Shown here piece by piece: positions 9,236-16,962 of a stretch of DNA of 64,000 bases (its first letter is position 1; each line of letters begins with the position of its first letter). The notes below the pieces were generated by a model. It saw only the letters and a program-made list of their open reading frames with translations. It had not been told where the DNA came from and did not search any database. The translations under genes were made by a program, and so were the position numbers. The stretch comes from Halomarina ordinaria (GTDB lineage: Archaea > Halobacteriota > Halobacteria > Halobacteriales > Haloarculaceae). The DNA lies in NCBI RefSeq assembly GCF_030553305.1, contig NZ_JARRAH010000001.1, forward strand, positions 1 through 64,000, written 5' to 3'.

Positions 9236-9685
9236 TTACGCGTAGCGTTCGAGTTCCGGACGGTCCAGATCCGACAGGACGTCGCTCGCCGTCGAGTCGA
9301 GCAGCGCGCGGCCCTCGCCGCTGACGCGGCGCCCTTCGCCGTCCGCGGTCTCGATGTACCCCGCCTCCTCCAGTTGCTGGAGGATGGTGCGGATGACCTT
9401 CCCGCTGGCGTCGGTCTTGCGGTCGGGCCGGACGCGGTAGCGCGTCGAGCCCTGCTTGGCGCCGCCGTAGTGGCGCTGCAGGCTGCCGATGCCGACGGGG
9501 CCGTCGATGGCGACGCGTCGCAGCAGGCTCGCCGCGCGCACGTTCCAGAAGTCCTCCTGTTCGGGGGGCAGTTCGCGCGAGACGCCCGTCTTCGCGATGG
9601 CGGCCCACTCCGGTTCCTCGAGGTCGAGTTCCTCGGCGACGGCCTGGATGAGCGCGTCGGCCGGGACGTCGTAGAACGTCGTCAT
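9236..9685 (-). CDS. rps19e: 30S ribosomal protein S19e
   Basis: Archaeal/eukaryotic small-subunit protein, 149 residues, starting MTTFYDVPADALIQ. The winged-helix core contains FWNVRAASLLRRVAIDGPVG and the conserved LQRHYGGAKQGSTR. The upstream in-frame extension to 9772 is rejected because a TATA-like TTTAAA sits 26-31 bases before ATG 9685. Upstream of the PDCD5-like gene and probably co-transcribed. Confidence 0.97.
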   Translation of the reverse strand: MTTFYDVPADALIQAVAEELDLEEPEWAAIAKTGVSRELPPEQEDFWNVRAASLLRRVAIDGPVGIGSLQRHYGGAKQGSTRYRVRPDRKTDASGKVIRTILQQLEEAGYIETADGEGRRVSGEGRALLDSTASDVLSDLDRPELERYA

Positions 9686-9710
9686 TAGGTGTATCCTCCG
9701 GCGCGCGCCG

Positions 9711-9716
9711 TTTAAA
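9711..9716 (-). promoter_or_regulatory. TATA-like element of rps19e
   Basis: TTTAAA, 26-31 bases upstream of ATG 9685; leaderless spacing, and it fixes the chosen start. Confidence 0.5.
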
Positions 9717-9749
9717 CACATCGATGACTCACGAATCGGTGCGGCGCGG

Positions 9750-10406
9750 TCACACGAGCCACCCCTCCACACCGAGCCAGCACCCGAGCGCCAGGAGGAC
9801 CCATCCGCTCGCCACCCGGAGGCGATTCGCGTTGGCCGAGAGGAGCGTCCGGACCCGTCCCGAGAGGAGTGCCACGGCGCTCAGGTAACAGAGCGTCAGG
9901 GCGGCGTAGACGACGCCGAGCGCCAGCAGCGACGCCCGGACGGCCTCCCCGACCACGAACTGCGGGAGGAACGCGAGGAAGAACAGCGCCACCTTCGGGT
10001 TGAGGACGTTCACCAGCACGCCCCGCCGGTAGGCGGAGGCGGCGGGTGGGTCGTCGGTACTCGCCGTGGTGGGCCCTGTCTCGCCCGTCACCGCCGCCTC
10101 GAACTCCCCGCCGGCATCGTCGAGGAGCGTCCGGACGCCGAGGTAACAGATGTACGCCGCGCCGACGCCCTTCACGAGCGCGTAGACGGTCGGGGACTCC
10201 CGGACGAGGACCGCGAGGCCGAGAGCGGCGAGGGTGGCGTGGACGAGGACGCCCGTGCTCACGCCGGCGGCGGAGCGCACGCCCGCCGCTCGCCCGCGGC
10301 CGACGCCCTGCGAGAGGACGAAGACCGTGTCGGGCCCGGGTGTGAGGATGAGCGCGACGGCCGCCGGGAGGAACAGCGCGAACGAGTCGAGGGCGGCGTC
10401 GAACAT
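9750..10406 (-). CDS. LysE/RhtB family amino-acid exporter
   Basis: 218-residue membrane protein with about six hydrophobic segments. The family signature LTPGPDTVFVLSQG lies near residues 21-34 right after the first helix. Family members export lysine, homoserine, threonine or leucine; the substrate cannot be predicted. A charged acidic loop (about 105-135) separates two membrane halves. The gene ends 64 bases before the rps19e start. Confidence 0.9.
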   Translation of the reverse strand: MFDAALDSFALFLPAAVALILTPGPDTVFVLSQGVGRGRAAGVRSAAGVSTGVLVHATLAALGLAVLVRESPTVYALVKGVGAAYICYLGVRTLLDDAGGEFEAAVTGETGPTTASTDDPPAASAYRRGVLVNVLNPKVALFFLAFLPQFVVGEAVRASLLALGVVYAALTLCYLSAVALLSGRVRTLLSANANRLRVASGWVLLALGCWLGVEGWLV

Positions 10407-10448
10407 GCGCGAGTGTGGACAGGGCGCTCGGTCGCTTACGACCTCCGG

Positions 10449-11471
10449 TCACTCCAGCCCGTTCACGCCCCACGTCGCCGTGGCGACGCCGCCGGCGGCC
10501 GTCGGGAGCCAGTAGGTCGCGACGCGGTGGACGAGGACGGCCCCGCCGGCGACGACGGGCGTCGCACCGGTGGCGACCAGCAGGGTGATGAGGACCGTCT
10601 CGACGCCCCCGAGGCCGCCGGGCAGGGGGGTGACGCTCGCGACGCCCGCGATGGGGATGACGAGCAGCGTCGCCGCGAACGAGACGGGCGCGTCGGGCGC
10701 GAGGGCGTACACCGAGAGCCACAGCGAGGCGGCGAGCGCCAGCCACCCGACGGTCGAGCAGCCGAGCGCGACGACGAGCCGGTTCCGGTCCAGCGCGACG
10801 CGCTCGACGGCGACGAAGAACCCCCCGATTCGGGCGGTGACCGCCTCGCGCGGCGGCGGCTCCCGCCGGGGGAGGAGGCGGGCGACGCCGCCGGCGAGCG
10901 CGGTCAGGACGTCGGCGAGGCGGCTCTCGACCGTCTCGCGGTACCGCCAGCCGACGACCAGCGCGGTGACGAGCAGGCCGGCGACGACGACGAGCGAGAG
11001 CGCGGCGACGCGCAGTCGCCGGCCGAGCGCCGTCGTCGCGGCGAAGTAGCCGATGCCGACGGCCGCGAGCGAGAGCGAGGGGACGAAGTTGAGCGCGTCG
11101 GCGCTCGCGATGGCCGCCAGCCCGGACTCGTACCGGTCGTCGGTGACGTCGGCGATGAGGTAGGCGGTGATGGGTTCCCCGCCGGCCTGTCCGAAGGGCG
11201 TGACGTTGTTGGCGAACGTCGCCGCGAGGAAGACGAGGACGGCCGTCGTGGCCCGGACGGGCGTGCCGATGACGCCGAGGATGACGTACAGCGACAGCCC
11301 CCACGCCACCACCCAGGCCGCGGCGACGAACGGGAGCGCCGCGAGGACCACCGGGTCCGCCTGCCGAATCGTGTCGAGGACCGGCCCGATGCCGACGAAG
11401 CCGAACACCACGAGGAGGACCGCCAGCGCCGCGAGAAACCCGAGCAACGTGGCGCGCCGGTCGATGTCCAT
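10449..11471 (-). CDS. Flippase-like / UPF0104 family integral membrane protein
   Basis: 340 residues, about eight transmembrane helices, beginning MDIDRRATLLGFLAAL. It belongs to the lysylphosphatidylglycerol synthase transmembrane-region superfamily; conserved elements are NNVTPFGQAGGEP (about 85-97), the charged loop after RRLRVAALS, and TPLPGGLGGVETV (about 285-297). In other organisms such proteins flip lipid-linked sugars or make up the membrane half of MprF; no synthase domain is attached here. Start ATG 11471 is preferred over one five codons upstream because the latter places charged/Trp residues outside the family pattern. Confidence 0.85.
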   Translation of the reverse strand: MDIDRRATLLGFLAALAVLLVVFGFVGIGPVLDTIRQADPVVLAALPFVAAAWVVAWGLSLYVILGVIGTPVRATTAVLVFLAATFANNVTPFGQAGGEPITAYLIADVTDDRYESGLAAIASADALNFVPSLSLAAVGIGYFAATTALGRRLRVAALSLVVVAGLLVTALVVGWRYRETVESRLADVLTALAGGVARLLPRREPPPREAVTARIGGFFVAVERVALDRNRLVVALGCSTVGWLALAASLWLSVYALAPDAPVSFAATLLVIPIAGVASVTPLPGGLGGVETVLITLLVATGATPVVAGGAVLVHRVATYWLPTAAGGVATATWGVNGLE

Positions 11472-11547
11472 ACCTCCCCAGTGCACGAACGGTTATTCAA
11501 GCCACCGAACCACAACGGGTTTTCGCGCGCCGGGCGGTAGCCGGCAC

Positions 11548-12414
11548 ATGGACGAACGCGCCGCCCTCGCGCTCATCGACGAGACGCTCCCGGCTGCCGG
11601 TGACGACGCCGCGGTCGTCGACTCGCTCGTCGTCACGACGGACATGCTCCACGAGACGACGGACTTCCCCGGGGGGACGACGCGCTACACCGCCGGCTGG
11701 CGCGCCGTCGGCGCCTCCCTCTCGGACGTGGCGGCGATGGGCGCGCGCGCGACGGCGGCCGTCGCGGTCTACGCCGCCCCCGAGTTCGACCCCGACGACC
11801 TCGCCGCGTTCCTCCGGGGCGCGCGAGACGTCTGCGCCGACGTGGGCGCGGAGTACGTCGGCGGCGACCTCGACGGCCACGAGGAGTTCACCGTGGCCAC
11901 CACCGCCATCGGGGAGACGGACGCCCCGGTCCGCCGGTCGGGCGCCACCCCCGGCGAGGCGCTCTGCGTGACGGGGACGCTCGGTCGGAGCGCGGCCGCC
12001 GTCCGGCTCTTCCCCGACGCGCCCGACCGCGCGAACGACCTCTTTCGGTTCTCGCCGCGGGTCGACGCCGGCCTCGCCGTCGCCCCCCACGCCGGCGCGA
12101 TGATGGACTCGAGCGACGGCCTCGCGCGCTCGCTCCACCAGCTAGCGGAGGCGAGCGACTGCGGCTTCCGGGTCGACGGCGACGCCCTCCCCGTCGACGA
12201 CGCGGTGCGCGAGGTCGCCGCGGACGGGGACCCGACGGACCTCGCGGTCACCTTCGGCGAGGACTTCGAACTCGTGTTCACGACCGACGACCCCGGGGCG
12301 GTCGCGGCCGCCACGTCGACGCCCGTGTCCGTGGTGGGCGACGTCGTGGAACGGGACGAGGGCGTCTCGCTCGACGGCGAGGCGCTCCCCGACCGCGGCT
12401 TCACCCACAACTAG
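11548..12414 (+). CDS. thiL: Thiamine-monophosphate kinase
   Basis: Phosphorylates thiamine monophosphate to the diphosphate cofactor. 288 residues. Conserved PurM-like features: GDDAAVVDSLVVTTDML (magnesium/nucleotide loop, about 18-34), VGASLSDVAAMGARA (about 55-69), GGDLDGHEEFT, MMDSSDGLARSLHQLAE (about 172-188) and FGEDFELVFT near the end. N-terminus is shorter than bacterial ThiL, as in other haloarchaea. Start ATG 11548. Its stop codon overlaps the stop of the convergent site-2 protease gene. Confidence 0.95.
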   Translation: MDERAALALIDETLPAAGDDAAVVDSLVVTTDMLHETTDFPGGTTRYTAGWRAVGASLSDVAAMGARATAAVAVYAAPEFDPDDLAAFLRGARDVCADVGAEYVGGDLDGHEEFTVATTAIGETDAPVRRSGATPGEALCVTGTLGRSAAAVRLFPDAPDRANDLFRFSPRVDAGLAVAPHAGAMMDSSDGLARSLHQLAEASDCGFRVDGDALPVDDAVREVAADGDPTDLAVTFGEDFELVFTTDDPGAVAAATSTPVSVVGDVVERDEGVSLDGEALPDRGFTHN

Positions 12415-13553
12415 ACGAGCTGGAAGGGGACCGGCGTGAAACAGAGCAGGCCGAGGACGAACGTGAGCGCGCCGACGGCCACCCGCTTGCGGTCGAGTGG
12501 GTCCTCGTGGACCGGGCGGGCGGGGCCGGCGTAGGCGAGTCCGACCGCGATGAACCCCCAGAAGAACCACAGCAGGATGGACTCGACGGCCTCCCCGCGG
12601 ACGAACAGGAGGTAGGCGCCGAGGGCGAACAGGCCGGCGGGGACGAGCGCCGCGACCGTCTCCTGGCGCTCGCCGAGCATCGCCCGCACGAGGTGCCCGC
12701 CGTCGAGTTGTCCCACCGGCAGGAGGTTGAGGAAGGTGACGAACATGCCCACCCACCCGCCGACGACGACGGGATTGACGCGCAGTCCCCCGGCGTAGCG
12801 CAGCGGCTGGCCGGTGGCCGCCGCGATGAGCTGGATGAGCGGCGGATAGTTCAGCGACGCTATCTGGAAGATGGGACCGGTGGTGACCGGCTCCAGCCGG
12901 AGGCCGACGGCGGTGACGACGACGGCCGCGACCAGCCCCGCCAGCGGCCCGGCGACTCCGATGTCGAACAGGGCGCGCCGGTCGGGGATGCGCCCGTCCA
13001 TCTTGATGACGGCACCCATCGTCCCGAAGACGGTCGGGATGGGGATGAAGTAGGGGAGGCTGGCGTCGACGCGGTGGTACCGGCTCATGGCGTAGTGACC
13101 GAGTTCGTGGACGCCGAGGACGCCGAGGACGGCGGCGGCGAACGGCCAGGCGCGGAACAGGCTCGCCGGGTCTGCGAGTCCCCACTCGTAGCCGTACCAC
13201 TCCAGCCCGGCGAACAGCGTGGTACAGACGGTGAGGAGCGCGAACAGGAGGTTGAACCACGGTACCCCGTCGATGCCGACGGAGTGCGGTTCGGCGACGA
13301 GTGCCGTCCGGTGGTCGGCGACGGCCACGCCGGTTATCGGGTCGTCCTCGCCGTCGTCGACGGTCGCCAGCCGGACCTCGTACCCGGCGTCGCGGAACAG
13401 GGGCCAGACGTGTCGTTCGAGGGCCTCCGGTGGGGCGGTGGGTTCGCCGAAGTAGAGCAGCGTCCCGTTCTCGCGTCGGGTCTCGGAGACGCGAAACACG
13501 GGGCGGAGCCGTTCGGCGGGGGGGCCCGCCGCAGGCTCGTCGACGTCGGCCAT
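12411..13553 (-). CDS. Site-2 protease family protein (M50), haloarchaeal type
   Basis: Intramembrane metalloprotease, 380 residues. An N-terminal soluble domain of about 90 residues (LLYFGEPTAPPEALERHVWPLF) precedes the membrane core. The zinc motif H149-E-L-G-H153 lies in a hydrophobic helix and the third ligand region LLPVGQLDGGH occurs near residue 275. Such proteases cut membrane-bound regulators; the substrate is unknown. ATG at 13553 is chosen because a TATA-like element lies 25-30 bases upstream. Convergent with thiL, sharing four bases. Confidence 0.93.
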   Translation of the reverse strand: MADVDEPAAGPPAERLRPVFRVSETRRENGTLLYFGEPTAPPEALERHVWPLFRDAGYEVRLATVDDGEDDPITGVAVADHRTALVAEPHSVGIDGVPWFNLLFALLTVCTTLFAGLEWYGYEWGLADPASLFRAWPFAAAVLGVLGVHELGHYAMSRYHRVDASLPYFIPIPTVFGTMGAVIKMDGRIPDRRALFDIGVAGPLAGLVAAVVVTAVGLRLEPVTTGPIFQIASLNYPPLIQLIAAATGQPLRYAGGLRVNPVVVGGWVGMFVTFLNLLPVGQLDGGHLVRAMLGERQETVAALVPAGLFALGAYLLFVRGEAVESILLWFFWGFIAVGLAYAGPARPVHEDPLDRKRVAVGALTFVLGLLCFTPVPFQLV

Positions 13554-13577
13554 TGCCGGAACGTAGGGAGGAGGAGG

Positions 13578-13583
13578 TATAAA
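13578..13583 (-). promoter_or_regulatory. TATA-like element of the site-2 protease gene
   Basis: TATAAA on the plus strand (TTTATA on the gene strand), 25-30 bases upstream of ATG 13553; supports that start over one 81 codons upstream. Confidence 0.5.
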
Positions 13584-13750
13584 CACCGTGTTAGGGTGGG
13601 TCGGTCGCGTCCGACGCGGGGGGGTCGGTTCGTCCGGGACGCCGGGTCGGTCGGGGACCTGTCGACGTGTGCCTGTCGTGCGACGGTACGTCGCTGGGTG
13701 TGTGCTCGTGCTGCGGGGCGTTCGCGTGCGTGTGTGGTATCGCCGTCCGT

Positions 13751-14002
13751 TCAGGCGAGGGCGACGCGCCACGTCGTCGCGCTCGTGTACGACCACTTCT
13801 CGATCTCGAGGTCCGAGGGGGCGTCGCGGAGCTTGACCATCAGGGCGCCGATCTCCTTGGGCGAGAGGTCGACGTCGTCGCTGATGAACTTGCCCTTGAA
13901 GTAGATCTCTCCGTCCTCGACGCGGTCGCGCAGGTAGTTACGGAGGCGTTCTTCTTTGGTATCGACGGTCGGTTGGTCGGCGGCGGGTGCAGTTGCGCTC
14001 AT
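13751..14002 (-). CDS. Small conserved haloarchaeal protein, possible winged-helix fold
   Basis: 83 residues, soluble, starting MSATAPAADQPTVDTKEERL. The middle (LRNYLRDRVEDGEIYFKGKF) and end (LSPKEIGALMVKL, WSYTSATTWRVAL) look like a compact helix-helix-strand domain of the winged-helix type often seen in small haloarchaeal regulators. I believe it corresponds to a DUF7123-type family but cannot verify this. Upstream lies an AT-rich region with TAATATA about 36-42 bases before ATG, a plausible promoter. Function unknown. Confidence 0.85.
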   Translation of the reverse strand: MSATAPAADQPTVDTKEERLRNYLRDRVEDGEIYFKGKFISDDVDLSPKEIGALMVKLRDAPSDLEIEKWSYTSATTWRVALA

Positions 14003-14040
14003 GTGCTTGACCTCAACCGCCGCTTTCGGTCAGGGGGTAA

Positions 14041-14230
14041 TATACGGGGGCGAATTTTCGTTTCGATTCACGTTTACAGTGTGCAAAAAAGACTGAAAGG
14101 TGAGCTTACACGATACGCACAGAATCCTTTAGAACTTTTATCGAGCACGCTAACGTTTCTTTTTGGTGTAATTCTCACAGTTTCTTATAAGATGCGTGGT
14201 GGTCATATATGTATATACTTTCTGATTATT
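14041..14230. other. AT-rich intergenic island
   Basis: About 190 bases between moaE-like gene end and the small conserved gene that are strikingly AT-rich (runs of A6, TTTTTGG, TATATGTATATAC) against surrounding DNA near 70 percent GC. No convincing ORF, tRNA or strong hairpin is visible. It could hold the promoter of the 13751-14002 gene, a small RNA, or a scar of an acquired element. Confidence 0.6.
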
Positions 14231-14275
14231 CCACCCTCGTCCGGCCGGTCGCGTCCCTCACGCCGCGACGGCGCG

Positions 14276-15085
14276 TCACTGGCGCTCGTGGACCCAGAAC
14301 TCCTCGTCGACCGTCACCTCGCGCTTGAAGATGGGGACTTCGGCCTTCAGGCGGTCGATTCCGTCCTCGACCGTCCGGAACGCCTCGCCCCGGTGGCCGG
14401 CGAGGACGACCACGAAGACGATGTCCTCGCCGTCGGGGATGACGCCCGTCCGGTGGTGCATGCGCACCTCGAAGACACCCTCGCGTTCCTCCAGTTCCCG
14501 GGAGATAGCCTCCATCCGCCCCTCGGCGACCTCCTCGTACGTCTCGAACTCCAGCAGTTCGGTCCGCGGGTCGTCGTCCCCGTCCTTCGCGCGTACCCGC
14601 CCGGTGAACGTGGCGATGGCGCCCGACCGGTCGGCGTGCGGCGACCGCTTCACCCGCGCGACGAGCGACCCGAGCGTCTCGTGGGGTTCGGTCCCCTCGA
14701 TGGCGGCGACGAGTGCGTCGAGGTCCGCGTCGGCCGCGCGCTCGACGCGCGCGAGCGGGTCGTCTGCGTCGCCTTCGCCCGCGACGACGGTCGGGAGGCC
14801 GGTCCCCTCGACGCCGTCGACGACGCAGTACGTCGCGGACGGTGCGAGGTCGTCGAGCGTCTCGCCCAGCGTCCGGGCGCCGGAACGGGTGGTCGTCCCC
14901 TCCGGCCCGAGGCCGACGACGGTCCCCGCGCCCGCCGCGCGGAGGTCGTCGCCCGCCTCGAACCCGGGGTCGGGGTCGGTCGGGAGCGACGAGACGGTGG
15001 CGACGCGCCCGGAGCGCGCGAGTCGCGAGACGAGCCGTTCGGTGAGCACCGTCGACTCCGCGCCGACGACGGCGACCGTGTACAT
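14276..15085 (-). CDS. moaE: MobB-MoaE fusion: molybdopterin synthase catalytic subunit with N-terminal MobB-like domain
   Basis: 269 residues. Residues 1-130 resemble a MobB-like GTPase/guanine-dinucleotide helper (MYTVAVVGAESTVLTERLV), but the P-loop is degenerate (VGAESTVLTER lacks GKT). Residues 140-269 are MoaE: IATFTGRVRAKDGD, VRMHHRTGVIPDGEDIVFVV, AFRTVEDGIDRLK and the active-site PIFKREVTVDEEFWV. MoaE converts cyclic pyranopterin monophosphate to molybdopterin with thiocarboxylated MoaD (SAMP-type partners in haloarchaea). Start ATG 15085, 46 bases from the divergent-side neighbour's stop. Confidence 0.9.
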   Translation of the reverse strand: MYTVAVVGAESTVLTERLVSRLARSGRVATVSSLPTDPDPGFEAGDDLRAAGAGTVVGLGPEGTTTRSGARTLGETLDDLAPSATYCVVDGVEGTGLPTVVAGEGDADDPLARVERAADADLDALVAAIEGTEPHETLGSLVARVKRSPHADRSGAIATFTGRVRAKDGDDDPRTELLEFETYEEVAEGRMEAISRELEEREGVFEVRMHHRTGVIPDGEDIVFVVVLAGHRGEAFRTVEDGIDRLKAEVPIFKREVTVDEEFWVHERQ

Positions 15086-15131
15086 ACTTCGTTCACGTGC
15101 CCGCGGAGGCTTTACGGTTACCCCCGCGGCC

Positions 15132-16907
15132 TCAGCCGAACAGCTGTGGGCCGAACACCATGAGGAAGACGCCGGCGAGCATCGTGACGCTCACCACCGT
15201 CGTGACGGCGCTCGTGAGGCGACGACGGCCGCCCGCCGGCAGCGGCACGCGCGAGGTGATGGCCTCGGTGCTCGTCCGGAGGATGTGCCCGCCGTCGAGC
15301 GGGAACGCCGGGATGCAGTTGAAGAAGCCCAGGTTGAGGTTTATCCACGCGGTCCAGAACAGCGCGTTCGCCAGCAGGAACACCCCGCCACCGAGGCTCG
15401 CGAGGGGCCCCTGGACGACGTAGAAGTTGGTGATGGGCTCGACGAACCCGGCGAAGTTGTACGTCAGCCCCGGGGCGCCGGCCGCGCCGGCCAGCGGCAG
15501 GAACAGGGCGAACGCGACGCGCTGGAGGAACGACTGGACGCTCAGGTCCGTCTGGGTGAGCGCAGAGAGGTACTGTCCCGCCGGGTAGGCGTCCACGCCC
15601 AGGTCGTCGACCGCGAGGCCGCCGTATCCCTGCTGGAGGACGACGCCGAGGACGCCACCCTCGGTGTCGGTCGAGGACCCGAGGGTCACGTCGACGGTGC
15701 GGCTCTCGCCGTCGACGAACACCTCGACGGCGACGGTGTCGCCGGGGCTGGTCTCCTGGCGGAGCGCGTCGAGTTCGTCGTAGCTCAGGACGCGCTCGCC
15801 CGCGAAGCGCGTGATGACGACCTGGTCTGCGTCCGTTGGGACGCCCGCCTCGGCGAGGCCGCCGTCGGGGTCGACCGTCGCGACGTAGGCGCCGCCGACC
15901 ATCTCGAAGTCGCCGCCGGTCGTCTCGACGCCGACGGGACCGTCCGCGCGGAGCGCCTCCGTGAACTCGCCCTCGGTCGCGACCTCCTGGCCGCCGACGG
16001 CCGTCACTCGTGGCGGTCCCTCGCTCGTGTCGAGGTCTCCGACCACGCTCGGCGTCGTCCGTGTCAGGATGAGTTCGCGCTCGACGGTCGCCCGCTCCTC
16101 GCCGTCGACCGTCACCTCCACGGAGCGGTCGGCGTCGGCGAGCGCCGCGTCCAGGGCCGCCTCGTCTCCGACCCGCTGGCCGTCGACGGCGGTGATGCGG
16201 TCGCCGCGTTCGAGACCCGCGCTCGCGGCCGGGCCGTCCGCGACGACGTCGCCGACGGCGACGCCCGGCGCGACGGCGATGGACCCCGCCACGGGGCCGA
16301 ACAGGAGCGCGAACGCGAGCACCGTCACCGCGAAGTTGTTCGTCACGCCCGCGGCGAACATGCGCGTCTGGGCGCCGCGGTCGGCGCGGTTCCGCGACTC
16401 CTCGTCCGGTTCGACGAACGCCCCGACGGGGACGAACGCGAACAGCGCGAGGCCCATCGACTCGATGTCGATGTCGCCCACCCGACAGAACAGGCCGTGA
16501 CCGCCCTCGTGGACCACGAGGCCGACGAGCAGGCCGAGGATGATTTCGGGTGCCACGGAGAGGGGGAGGAACTCGTTGACACCGGGGATGACGAGGACGT
16601 TCTGCGGTTCGGAGACGGGACTCGGTTGCGGGTTCGTCATCGCGCTGAAGCCGGCGAAGAGGACGAGGAAGAACGACCCGAACATGATGACGAGGGCGAT
16701 GCCGATGCCGAAGTTCCCCCACGCGCGCCAGAGGCGCTTGGGGCGCGCCAGTCGGTCGAGGAACACCTTCCCGCGCTGGGTGTGTATCGTCGTTATCGGC
16801 CCGGAGATACGGACGGCGTCGGGCAACAGACCGCGTGCGCGAAGCGCCATCGCGAGAACCGTGTAGAGGACCACCCCGGCGACCACCAGGGTCAGCGTAC
16901 TGACCAT
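15132..16907 (-). CDS. Site-2 protease (M50) with internal PDZ-like regions
   Basis: 591-residue intramembrane protease. The order is: one N-terminal helix, a soluble stretch, two helices, zinc motif H133-E-G-G-H137, then two PDZ-like regions in the long extracytoplasmic middle (EVAVGDVVADGPAAS-type, GLERGDRITAVDGQRV, and a second after GGLAEAGVPTDADQVV), and C-terminal helices with the third zinc ligand in IPAFPLDGGHIL near residue 540. Family role: regulated intramembrane proteolysis. A TATA-like GATTAAG lies 25-31 bases upstream of ATG 16907. It follows lysS on the same strand. Confidence 0.93.
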   Translation of the reverse strand: MVSTLTLVVAGVVLYTVLAMALRARGLLPDAVRISGPITTIHTQRGKVFLDRLARPKRLWRAWGNFGIGIALVIMFGSFFLVLFAGFSAMTNPQPSPVSEPQNVLVIPGVNEFLPLSVAPEIILGLLVGLVVHEGGHGLFCRVGDIDIESMGLALFAFVPVGAFVEPDEESRNRADRGAQTRMFAAGVTNNFAVTVLAFALLFGPVAGSIAVAPGVAVGDVVADGPAASAGLERGDRITAVDGQRVGDEAALDAALADADRSVEVTVDGEERATVERELILTRTTPSVVGDLDTSEGPPRVTAVGGQEVATEGEFTEALRADGPVGVETTGGDFEMVGGAYVATVDPDGGLAEAGVPTDADQVVITRFAGERVLSYDELDALRQETSPGDTVAVEVFVDGESRTVDVTLGSSTDTEGGVLGVVLQQGYGGLAVDDLGVDAYPAGQYLSALTQTDLSVQSFLQRVAFALFLPLAGAAGAPGLTYNFAGFVEPITNFYVVQGPLASLGGGVFLLANALFWTAWINLNLGFFNCIPAFPLDGGHILRTSTEAITSRVPLPAGGRRRLTSAVTTVVSVTMLAGVFLMVFGPQLFG

Positions 16908-16931
16908 CGAGCGGAGAGAGGGTCGTTCCGA

Positions 16932-16938
16932 TTAAGAG
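16932..16938 (-). promoter_or_regulatory. TATA-like element of the PDZ site-2 protease gene
   Basis: ATTAAGA on the plus strand in the 55-base gap between lysS and the protease gene, 25-31 bases before ATG 16907; indicates that the protease can be transcribed independently of lysS. Confidence 0.4.
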
Positions 16939-16962
16939 GGTTTGGTTCGCCTCGCTCCCCGT

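Noticed and set aside
13667-13760. Cysteine-rich microprotein candidate (MCLSCDGTSLG...)
   Set aside because: Arises from a G/T-biased noncoding stretch; the frame continues as antisense of the 13751-14002 gene without its own stop, and no promoter is seen.
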